Shown here: positions 7,827 through 14,049 of the stretch, piece after piece
Layout: each line of letters opens with the position of its first letter
Numbering within the stretch: position 1 is the first letter of the stretch
Origin: CAYGLV01 sp964351025
Lineage (GTDB): Bacteria > Actinomycetota > Thermoleophilia > Gaiellales > Gaiellaceae
NCBI GenBank assembly: GCA_964351025.1
Contig: CAYGLV010000036.1
Coordinates: 1 to 25,005, forward strand
Direction: 5' to 3'
Length of the DNA: 25,005 nt
Made by a program: the position numbers and the translations under genes
The notes under the pieces: model-generated
Database searches by the model: none
What the model was told of the DNA's origin: nothing
What the model saw: only the letters and a program-made list of their open reading frames with translations

Positions 7827-8240
7827 ATGTTGGCAGCGTCGGATCGCACGGTGCGGTTTGCGATTCCGGCGCGACCGGAGTTCGTAGGCGTGGCACGGCG
7901 CACGCTGGAAGGCCTGGCGCGGGAGCGTGAGCTTCCGCCGGAGACACTCGCCGATCTCAAGCTCGCGCTGACGGAGGCCTGCGCCAACGCTGTCAGCCAT
8001 GCCTACGGAGGGGCGGCGGGAACGATCGCCGTCGTTCTCGAGGTCGCCGCCGACCGCGTCGCTTTCGAGGTTGCCGATACGGGGATGGGCTTTGCGCCTG
8101 AGCCCGGAGCCGTCGGCGAGCCGGGCGAGAGTGGTCTGGGGCTTGCGATTGTGCGCGCCCTCGCGGACGAGTTCGAAATCGGCTCGTGCGGCGAGCTGGG
8201 CGGCTCACGGCTCCGCTTCGTCAAGCTGCTTCCCGCGTAG
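7827..8240 (+). CDS. RsbW/SpoIIAB-like small ATP-binding protein (GHKL fold)
   Basis: The 137-residue protein is a single HATPase_c_2 domain of the anti-sigma-factor kinase type. It shows the N-box EACANAVSHAY (about 52-62), the G1 box VADTGMGF (about 83-90) and the G2 box SGLGLAIVRALAD (about 105-117). Relatives are serine kinases that bind a sigma factor and phosphorylate an anti-sigma antagonist. No sigma factor, STAS-domain antagonist or PP2C phosphatase is nearby, so the partner is unknown. It sits 32 bases after htrA, possibly in one transcript. ATG 7827 is the first plausible start; upstream CATCAT at 7813-7818 is only a poor -10 candidate. Confidence 0.82.
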   Translation: MLAASDRTVRFAIPARPEFVGVARRTLEGLARERELPPETLADLKLALTEACANAVSHAYGGAAGTIAVVLEVAADRVAFEVADTGMGFAPEPGAVGEPGESGLGLAIVRALADEFEIGSCGELGGSRLRFVKLLPA

Positions 8241-8263
8241 GTGCCTGTCGCGCCCCGCCGGGC

Positions 8264-8269
8264 TACGAT
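8264..8269 (+). promoter_or_regulatory. Putative -10 box (TACGAT) of the aldehyde dehydrogenase operon, leaderless arrangement
   Basis: TACGAT is followed by six bases (GCGCGC) and the ATG at 8276. No ribosome-binding site is present. It would drive the ALDH-moaC-mog-ubiA run. Confidence 0.5.
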
Positions 8270-8275
8270 GCGCGC

Positions 8276-9871
8276 ATGACGGCGACGTCGCAGGCGCTCG
8301 GCGAGGAGCTGCGCTCCGTCAACCCCGCGACACTCGAGGCGGTTGGCTCGGTGCCCGTCACCTCGCTCGAGGAGGTCGGCGATGCGGTCGCCGAGGCACG
8401 GCTCGTGCAGGAGCGCTGGGTGCGCGAGGGGTTCGCGGGGCGCCGACGGCTGCTGGCGGCGGTCGCACGCGAGCTCCTGGCGGCAAAGGACGACATAGCC
8501 GCGACGATCACCGCCGAGACGGGCAAGCCGCGCCTCGAGTCGTTCACGACCGAGGTGTTCGTCGGGCTCGATCACCTCGTCTGGCTCGAGCGCAACCTGG
8601 AGCGCACCCTACGGCCGGAGCGCGTTCGCAATCCCCAGCTCCATCTCAAGCAGAAGCGCGGCCGTCTCCGCTACGACCCGTGCGGAGTCGTCGGCGTGAT
8701 CGCGCCCTGGAACTTCCCCTTCAGCATCCCGTTCACCCAGGCGGCGACGGCCCTGGCGGCGGGCAACGCCGTCGTGGTCAAGCCCGCCGAGCAGACCCCT
8801 CTCTCGGGCGCCTGGGTCGAGGAGCTCTTCCGCCGTGCCGGTGCGCCGGACGGCCTGGTGCGCGTCGTTCAGGGGGCCGGCGAGACGGTCGGCGACGCGG
8901 TTGCTCGCTCGCGTGGGATCGGCAAGCTCCTGTTCACGGGCTCCGGCGACGTGGGCAGGATCGTCGCGGCGCGTGCGGCCGAGCGGCTCTGCTCGGTGAC
9001 CCTCGAGCTCGGCGGGAAGGACCCGATGCTCGTTCTCGACGACGCCGATCTCGAGCGGGCGGTCGAAGGGGCGCTTTGGGGGGCCTTCTCGAACTGCGGG
9101 CAGGTCTGCGCCGGCGTCGAGCGGATCTACGTCGCGCGCCCGCTCCATGACGCATTCGTCGCGCGGCTCGCCGAGCGGGCAGCGGCGCTGCGGATAGGCC
9201 GAGGCGAGGATCCGGATGTCGAGCTCGGGCCGCTGATCTCCGAGGAGCAGCGCACGAAAGTGGAGAGCCTCGTGGCGGACGCCGTCGAGCACGGCGCCGA
9301 AGCCGTCACCGGCGGCGGCCGGCCGCAAACCGGCCTACCGGGCTGGTTCTTCGAGCCGACCGTGCTCACCGGGGTGGGGCCCGAGCGGCGCATCCAGGCC
9401 GAGGAGATCTTCGGCCCGGTCGTCACTGTTGCCAGCGTGGACAATGACGACGAGGCGATCCGGCTTGCGAACGACTCTCGCTACGGCCTGGGTGCCAGTG
9501 TCTGGACTCGCGACCGCGCCCGGGCACGCCGCGTCTCCGAGCGGCTCGAGGCGGGGACGGTCTGGATGAACGACGCGCTCTACTCCTTCGGCGCGTGTCA
9601 GGCGCCGTGGGGCGGCCGCAAGGAGTCGGGCTACGGGCGGACGCATTCGAAACACGGGCTCTACGACGTCTCTCAGATCGCTTTCTCCGACACCGATGCG
9701 GGTCGGCTCCGCCCGCCCTGGTGGTACCCGTACGACGAACGGGCTGTGGACGGCTTTCGCGGGACGCTCGAGGCGCTCTACTCGGACGGGTTGAGAGCGA
9801 AGGCAGCGGCCGCCTGGCGGAATCGCAGCGGCCTGCTCGTGCTCGGCCGGCGGGCGCTGCGGCGACGATGA
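8276..9871 (+). CDS. NAD(P)-dependent aldehyde dehydrogenase, ALDH superfamily
   Basis: The 531-residue protein oxidises an aldehyde to its acid with NAD(P)+. Family marks are PWNFPFSIPF in the cofactor fold, KPAEQTP, FTGSGDVGR, the general base E244 in LELGGKDP, and the catalytic cysteine C278 in SNCGQVCAG, then EEIFGPVV and GGRKESGYGR. It is longer than a typical 480-500 residue ALDH because of a C-terminal tail of about 45 residues after the PWWYPY segment. The tail is rich in Ala and Arg and ends in GRRALRRR. Substrate is not evident; succinate-semialdehyde or another aliphatic aldehyde is possible. ATG 8276 was chosen because the promoter box lies six bases before it. Its TGA overlaps the moaC ATG. 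Confidence 0.88.
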   Translation: MTATSQALGEELRSVNPATLEAVGSVPVTSLEEVGDAVAEARLVQERWVREGFAGRRRLLAAVARELLAAKDDIAATITAETGKPRLESFTTEVFVGLDHLVWLERNLERTLRPERVRNPQLHLKQKRGRLRYDPCGVVGVIAPWNFPFSIPFTQAATALAAGNAVVVKPAEQTPLSGAWVEELFRRAGAPDGLVRVVQGAGETVGDAVARSRGIGKLLFTGSGDVGRIVAARAAERLCSVTLELGGKDPMLVLDDADLERAVEGALWGAFSNCGQVCAGVERIYVARPLHDAFVARLAERAAALRIGRGEDPDVELGPLISEEQRTKVESLVADAVEHGAEAVTGGGRPQTGLPGWFFEPTVLTGVGPERRIQAEEIFGPVVTVASVDNDDEAIRLANDSRYGLGASVWTRDRARARRVSERLEAGTVWMNDALYSFGACQAPWGGRKESGYGRTHSKHGLYDVSQIAFSDTDAGRLRPPWWYPYDERAVDGFRGTLEALYSDGLRAKAAAAWRNRSGLLVLGRRALRRR

Positions 9872-10314
9872 GCGATTTCTCGCATGTGGACGAGTCGGGA
9901 ACGGTGCGGATGGTGGACGTCGGCGGCAAGGCGCTGTCACGCCGGCGCGCCGTAGCACGGGCCACGTTGCAGATGGCGCCCGAGACTGCGCGGCAGCTGC
10001 GCGCACTGCCGAAGGGCGATGCGCTCGCGACCGCCCAAACGGCGGGGATCATGGCCGCGAAGCGGACGAGCGAGCTCATTCCGCTCTGCCATCCACTGCC
10101 GCTGACCGTCGTCGAGGTGTCGCTCGTTGTGGGCGAAGCGGCGGTTGAGATCACGGCCGCCGCCGAGACGACGGCGCAAACCGGGGTCGAGATGGAGGCG
10201 CTCGTCGCCGCCTCGGTGGCGGCTCTCACCGTCTATGACATGGCAAAGGCCGTGGACAAGGGCATGTCGATCTCCGAGGTCGTGCTCGTCGAGAAGACGA
10301 AGGAGGCCGTTTGA
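9868..10314 (+). CDS. moaC: Cyclic pyranopterin monophosphate synthase MoaC
   Basis: The 148-residue protein is full length. MoaC converts the MoaA product (3',8-cyclo-7,8-dihydro-GTP) to cyclic pyranopterin monophosphate, an early step of molybdenum cofactor synthesis. Signatures are SHVDESGTVRMVDVGGK at the N-terminus, AKRTSELIPLCHPLPL (about 65-80), and TGVEMEAL with VYDMAKAVDKGM (about 105-135), which include the active-site His, Glu and Lys residues. The start ATG 9868 forms ATGA with the ALDH stop, and its own stop forms TTGA with the next start, so it is translationally coupled on both sides. moaA is not in this window. Confidence 0.95.
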   Translation: MSDFSHVDESGTVRMVDVGGKALSRRRAVARATLQMAPETARQLRALPKGDALATAQTAGIMAAKRTSELIPLCHPLPLTVVEVSLVVGEAAVEITAAAETTAQTGVEMEALVAASVAALTVYDMAKAVDKGMSISEVVLVEKTKEAV

Positions 10315-10793
10315 AGGCGGCGGTGCTGACCGTCTCGGACGGCGTCCACGAGGGAACGCGCGAGGACCGAAGCGGAGACACGCTCGAGGGGCTGCTTGCC
10401 GAAGAGGGCTTTGAGATCGCCAGACGTGTCGTGCCCGATGAGGTTTCGGCAATTGCGACGGCGATCGGCGAGCTGGCCCGGGAGGCGCAGCTGGTGCTCA
10501 CGACCGGTGGCACCGGATTCACGCCGCGCGACGTGACGCCTGAGGCGACACGCACCGTCATCGACCGCGAGGCGCCCGGCATCGCCGAGGCGATCCGCGC
10601 GGACGCTCTCTCGCGCACACCGCACGCACTGCTCTCCCGCGGCCTCGCCGGCATCTCCGGCGCCACGCTCGTCGTCAACCTGCCCGGCTCGCCCGGCGGC
10701 TGCCGCGACGGCTTCGAAGTGCTGCGCCCCGCGCTCGGCCACGCGCTCGAACTGCTCGCCGGCGAGCGCGACCCCGCACACCGGCAGACGTGA
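10311..10793 (+). CDS. mog: Molybdopterin adenylyltransferase-type protein (MogA/MoaB family)
   Basis: The 160-residue single-domain protein belongs to the family that adenylylates molybdopterin before MoeA inserts molybdate. It has AAVLTVSDG at the N-terminus, the MPT-binding LTTGGTGFTPRDVTPEAT (about 64-81) and VNLPGSPGG (about 122-130). The start is TTG at 10311, overlapping the moaC stop as TTGA; no ATG or GTG gives a complete N-terminus, and MKAAVLTVSDG is exactly where the family begins. Bacterial MogA and MoaB are hard to separate by eye, so the symbol is by function rather than orthology. Its TGA overlaps the GTG of ubiA. Confidence 0.88.
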   Translation: MKAAVLTVSDGVHEGTREDRSGDTLEGLLAEEGFEIARRVVPDEVSAIATAIGELAREAQLVLTTGGTGFTPRDVTPEATRTVIDREAPGIAEAIRADALSRTPHALLSRGLAGISGATLVVNLPGSPGGCRDGFEVLRPALGHALELLAGERDPAHRQT

Positions 10794-11653
10794 GCGCTCG
10801 CGGGCTGCACACGGCGCGCCTGCTCGCGCGGCTCGTCAAGCTCGAGCACACGGTCTTCGCGCTCCCGTTCGCGTACGCAGGCGCGCTGCTCGCGTGGGGC
10901 GATGTCCCGCGTGGGCGCGATGTGTTGTGGATCACGGTCGCGATGGTCGGCGCCCGCACGCTTGCGATGGCGTTGAATCGGTTGATCGACGCCGGGGTGG
11001 ACGCGCGCAACCCGCGCACCTCCGGGAGAGAGCTGCCGGCGGGACTTCTGACGGTGCCGCAGGTGGCCGCGCTGGGCACGGTGTCTCTGGGAGCATTCCT
11101 CGCAGCTTCCTGGCAGCTCGACCCGCTCGTACGGTGGCTGTGGCCGATCCCCGTCGGGCTCTTCGTCGTCTATCCGTACCTCAAGCGGATCACGTGGCTC
11201 TGCCATTTCTGGCTGGGCGCCTGTCTCGGGCTTGCGCCGGTCGGCGCCTGGGTGGCGATCACGGGCGAGTTGCCGTGGCAGGCCTGGGCGCTCGGCGGGG
11301 CGGTGGGGTTCTGGGTCGCAGGGTTCGATCTCTTCTACTCGCTCTTCGACCTGGATCACGACCGGGCAGAAGGACTGCAGTCGTGGGCGGTGCGCTTCGG
11401 CGAGCGCGGCGTCTTCACGGGCGCGCGGTCCTTCCACCTCGCCACGCTCGGGCTGCTCGCAGCTGCGGGCGCGGGCCTCTCGGTCGATGCCTGGTACTGG
11501 GTCGGACTCGCTGCGGTTGCGGGCTTGCTGGCCTACGAGCATTCCGTGATCCGGCCCGGCCGGCTACGGCGGCTCGACGCGGCGTTCTTCACGACGAACG
11601 GCGTGATCAGCGTCGTCTTCTTCTGCTTTGTCCTGTTCGACCAGGCCCGGTGA
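10790..11653 (+). CDS. UbiA-family prenyltransferase, probably menaquinone biosynthesis (MqnP-like)
   Basis: The 287-residue integral membrane protein has about eight helices. The two Asp-rich prenyl-diphosphate motifs are present: ALNRLIDAGVDARNPRT (about 62-79) and SLFDLDHDRAEG (about 185-196). Members attach a polyprenyl chain to an aromatic acid. The closest pattern I recognise is the 4-hydroxybenzoate-prenyltransferase-like enzyme MqnP of the futalosine menaquinone pathway in actinobacteria and related bacteria. No other mqn gene is in the window, so the substrate is inferred. GTG 10790 overlaps the mog stop as GTGA. It is followed by 148 bases before ccmA. Confidence 0.82.
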   Translation: MSARGLHTARLLARLVKLEHTVFALPFAYAGALLAWGDVPRGRDVLWITVAMVGARTLAMALNRLIDAGVDARNPRTSGRELPAGLLTVPQVAALGTVSLGAFLAASWQLDPLVRWLWPIPVGLFVVYPYLKRITWLCHFWLGACLGLAPVGAWVAITGELPWQAWALGGAVGFWVAGFDLFYSLFDLDHDRAEGLQSWAVRFGERGVFTGARSFHLATLGLLAAAGAGLSVDAWYWVGLAAVAGLLAYEHSVIRPGRLRRLDAAFFTTNGVISVVFFCFVLFDQAR

Positions 11654-11747
11654 GCCCCGACCTGCGCTCGACGATGCTGGCTCGGAGCCCGCTGCGCCGT
11701 CACACTCTTGGGATGAAGCCTGCTCACAGCTGTGCGACTTCTCTCGC

Positions 11748-11777
11748 TACGCTTTCTTCAGGGATCCGGGGGATCCC
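11748..11777 (+). promoter_or_regulatory. Candidate ccm promoter with inverted-repeat operator
   Basis: The 148-base gap between ubiA and ccmA holds TACGCT (11748-11753), a possible -10 box. It is followed by a perfect 7-bp inverted repeat, GGGATCC-GGG-GGATCCC (11761-11777), placed where transcription would start. A G-rich stretch (11778-11796) precedes the ccmA GTG. I see nothing else in the gap. Operator and hairpin roles are both possible. Confidence 0.35.
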
Positions 11778-11801
11778 CTGGGGGCACGTGGGGGAATCGG
11801 C

Positions 11802-12392
11802 GTGATCCAGGCGCGGGGGTTGCAGAAGCGCTACGGGTCAAAGCGCGTTCTGCGCGGCGTGGATCTCGATCTTTCCCGCGGCGGCTTTCTCGTCGTCAGC
11901 GGACCGAACGGATCCGGGAAGACGACGTTGCTGCGACTCTGCGCCGGGCTCGCGCTGCCCTCGGGGGGGACGCTCGCGATCGAGCCCGAGCGCGGGCGCA
12001 TCGGGTACGTCGGCCACGAGAGCCTGCTCTACCGCGACCTGACGGCACTCGAAAACCTCGACTTCTACGGTCGCCTGTACGGCGTGCCCGAGCGCCGCGA
12101 GCGGATCGGCATGTTGCTCGGTCGCTTCGACCTCTGGGATGCCCGCAACGAGCGTGTCGCCGCCTTTTCGAGGGGGATGGTGCAGCGTCTCGCGCTCTGT
12201 CGCGCGTTCATGCACGACCCCGACCTGCTCGTCCTCGACGAGCCCTTCACCGGTCTCGACGACGAAGGTGCGGAACTGCTCGACCGTGAGCTCGCGTCGC
12301 TCAGCGGCGAGCGCACGTTCCTCGTCGCCACCCACGATCCGCACCGGCTCTCCCCGCTTGCGAGCGGCCGGCTCGTGTTGGGAGGGTCTTGA
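11802..12392 (+). CDS. ccmA: Heme exporter ABC transporter ATP-binding protein CcmA
   Basis: The 196-residue single ABC domain starts at GTG 11802. Walker A is GPNGSGKTT (34-42), the signature is the degenerate FSRGMVQR instead of LSGGQ, Walker B is LLVLDEPF, followed by the switch His in ATHD. The short length and the RGM-type signature are usual for CcmA. With CcmB and CcmC it forms the complex that loads heme onto the chaperone CcmE in System I cytochrome c maturation. The open frame reaches upstream without a better start codon, and the protein begins as ABC domains should (MIQARGLQKRYG). Its stop overlaps the ccmB start (TTGA). Confidence 0.88.
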   Translation: MIQARGLQKRYGSKRVLRGVDLDLSRGGFLVVSGPNGSGKTTLLRLCAGLALPSGGTLAIEPERGRIGYVGHESLLYRDLTALENLDFYGRLYGVPERRERIGMLLGRFDLWDARNERVAAFSRGMVQRLALCRAFMHDPDLLVLDEPFTGLDDEGAELLDRELASLSGERTFLVATHDPHRLSPLASGRLVLGGS

Positions 12393-13027
12393 ACTACCTC
12401 GTCGCTGTTGCGACCCTTGCCCGCAAGGATCTCCGGCTCGAGTTGCGCGCGCGCGACACGCTGCCGGCGATGCTCCTCTTCGTCCTGTCGACGTTCGTGG
12501 TCTTCCACTTTGCGCTGCCGCAGGGCTCGGGCGAGAACGCTGCGCAGGGGCTTCTGTGGGTCGCGCTCGTCTTCACCGCGCTCCTCGGGCTCTCGCGGAG
12601 CTGGGCGCCCGAACGCGAGGGCGGTGTCTTCGACGGGCTCGTTCTGGCGCCCTGCGACCGCAGCGCGATCTGGCTCGGCAAGGCCGCTGCCGTACTCATC
12701 TTCCTCGTGGCGATCGAGATCGTGGCGCTGCCCGCGTTCGCGCTCTTCTTCCAGCCGCTGGACGGCGCCGCGATCGCCGGGGTCGCCCTGGCCAACATCG
12801 GCATCTGCGCCGTCGGCACGCAGCTTGCCGCGATGGCGGCTGCGAGCAGGACGCGCGAGCTGATCCTGCCACTGCTCTTCCTGCCGCTCGCGATTCCCCT
12901 GGTCGTCGGGGGCGTCGGCTCGGCGATCTCCCCCGAGCCGGGACGCTACCTCCTCTTCCTCGCCCTGTACGACGCGGTCTTTGCGATCATCTGCTGGGCC
13001 TCATTTGAGTATGTCGTCACCGAATAG
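12389..13027 (+). CDS. ccmB: Heme exporter membrane subunit CcmB
   Basis: The 212-residue protein has six predicted membrane helices and is full length for CcmB. It begins with LARKDLRLELRARDTLPAMLLF, the usual CcmB opening, and later shows SRSWAPEREGGVFDGLVLAPCDRSAIWLGK, a well-conserved cytoplasmic loop. It is the membrane partner of the ATPase CcmA. The start is TTG 12389, overlapping the ccmA stop by four bases; the next Met lies well inside the first conserved segment. Its last 17 bases overlap the ccmC start. Confidence 0.9.
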   Translation: MNYLVAVATLARKDLRLELRARDTLPAMLLFVLSTFVVFHFALPQGSGENAAQGLLWVALVFTALLGLSRSWAPEREGGVFDGLVLAPCDRSAIWLGKAAAVLIFLVAIEIVALPAFALFFQPLDGAAIAGVALANIGICAVGTQLAAMAAASRTRELILPLLFLPLAIPLVVGGVGSAISPEPGRYLLFLALYDAVFAIICWASFEYVVTE

Positions 13028-13694
13028 CCGCGTTCCGGCGCTTGCAGCGCTGGCCGCCGTGCTCGTCGGGCTCTCGCTGGCGCTCGTGTTCTTCGTTGCT
13101 CCCGAGGACGCCGACCAGGGAATCTCGCAGAAGATCTTCTACTTCCACGTTCCCATTGCCCTGACCGCCTACGCCTGTTTCGGCTGGGGCGCGCTGAAGG
13201 CGCTCCTCTACCTCTGGCGGAAGGACGAGCGCTACGACCTCGAGAGCTACGTCGGCATCCATCTCGGCACCGTCTTCGGCTCGCTGACCCTTCTCACGGG
13301 CTCGATCTGGGCGAAGGCCTCCTGGGGCATCTGGTGGACGTGGAGCTCGAACCAGCTCGTGCTCTTCCTCGTCCTCTTCCTGTTCTACTCCGCCTACTTC
13401 ATGCTCCGGTTCTCGGTCGAGGAAGGGCCGAGGCGCGCGGCGCTCTCGGCGGTGTACGCGCTCTTCGGGGTCGCCCTCGTCCCGGTCAGCTTCTTTGCGA
13501 TCCGGCTGGCGAGCGACTTCATCCATCCGACCGTCTTCAACCGAGAGGGGCCGCAGATGTCAGGGACGATGTTCGCAACCTTCTGCGTCGCGTGGGCGGC
13601 GATCACCCTGCTGGCCTACGTCCTGTATCGCGTCGAGCTCGCCGGCAAGCGGCTCGACATCAGCCTGCGCGAGCTGCGCGAGGCCCAGGCGTGA
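13011..13694 (+). CDS. ccmC: Heme handling protein CcmC with altered WWD motif
   Basis: The 227-residue protein has six membrane helices and the size of CcmC, which presents heme to CcmE outside the membrane. Two periplasmic-side histidines expected as heme ligands are present: H46 in FYFHVP and H172 in DFIHPTVF. The Trp-rich loop reads WGIWWTWSSNQLV (105-117). In the family this is WGxWWxWDxR, so the Asp and Arg of the WWD motif are Ser112 and Asn114 here. ATG 13011 was chosen; a TTG two codons upstream (13005) is possible. The stop overlaps the ccmD start as GTGA. Confidence 0.88.
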   Translation: MSSPNSRVPALAALAAVLVGLSLALVFFVAPEDADQGISQKIFYFHVPIALTAYACFGWGALKALLYLWRKDERYDLESYVGIHLGTVFGSLTLLTGSIWAKASWGIWWTWSSNQLVLFLVLFLFYSAYFMLRFSVEEGPRRAALSAVYALFGVALVPVSFFAIRLASDFIHPTVFNREGPQMSGTMFATFCVAWAAITLLAYVLYRVELAGKRLDISLRELREAQA

Positions 13695-13846
13695 GCGCCG
13701 GCGAGAAGTACGTCGCGGCCGCCTACGGCGTGATCTTCGTCGTCCTGCTGCTCTGGGTCGTGATCATCGCGGCGAAGCTGGCGCGCCTCGAGCGGGAGCT
13801 TGCCGAGTTGGCCGAGCTGGGCGGCGAGCGCCGCGACGACAGCTGA
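13691..13846 (+). CDS. ccmD: CcmD-like small membrane protein
   Basis: The 51-residue protein starts at GTG 13691 (GTGA overlap with the ccmC stop). It consists of a short N-terminus, one membrane helix (about 10-30, AAAYGVIFVVLLLWVVIIAA) and a charged helix rich in Arg, Glu and Leu (KLARLERELAELAELGGERR). This is the usual shape of CcmD, which helps release holo-CcmE from CcmABC. The call rests on size, topology and its place directly after ccmC, because CcmD proteins share little sequence. The expected ccmE, ccmF and ccmG/H do not follow. Confidence 0.75.
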   Translation: MSAGEKYVAAAYGVIFVVLLLWVVIIAAKLARLERELAELAELGGERRDDS

Positions 13847-13872
13847 GACGCGCTCCGGCCGAGGGGGTGGTC

Positions 13873-13893
13873 TATGCTGACCGTGTGGTCAGC
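13873..13893 (+). promoter_or_regulatory. Palindromic operator candidate overlapping a -10 box, upstream of hemC-like gene
   Basis: A perfect 7-bp inverted repeat, GCTGACC-GTGT-GGTCAGC (13876-13893), overlaps TATGCT (13873-13878), which could be a -10 box. The geometry is what TetR- or GntR-type repressors bind. The rest of the gap between ccmD and the hemC-like gene shows no convincing gene or Shine-Dalgarno. Confidence 0.4.
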
Positions 13894-14049
13894 CTGCGCG
13901 GTTCCGGGGAAGGAGAGCTTCGGTCGTGACACGGCCACTCTCGGTCGGCCGACCTTTGCCGTTGCAGGCACCGACCGCCTTCGTCCGGATCCGCTCGCGG
14001 GGCGGTCGCGCGTGCGGTGAGACGAAGTCCGGCGCGAGCAACCGTTGCC

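Noticed and set aside
5122..7947. A very long open frame on the minus strand across the kinase and htrA genes
   Set aside because: It lies opposite two genes with complete catalytic motifs. Long antisense frames are expected in very GC-rich coding DNA, and the translation is low-complexity Arg/Asp/Ala-rich with no domain.
13874..14020. A 48-codon open frame starting ATG in the palindrome and ending with a TGA that overlaps a GTG upstream of the hemC-like gene
   Set aside because: The codon third positions are not as GC-biased as in real neighbours, there is no Shine-Dalgarno or domain, and the product resembles nothing. The overlap with GTG 14017 is suggestive, but probably chance.
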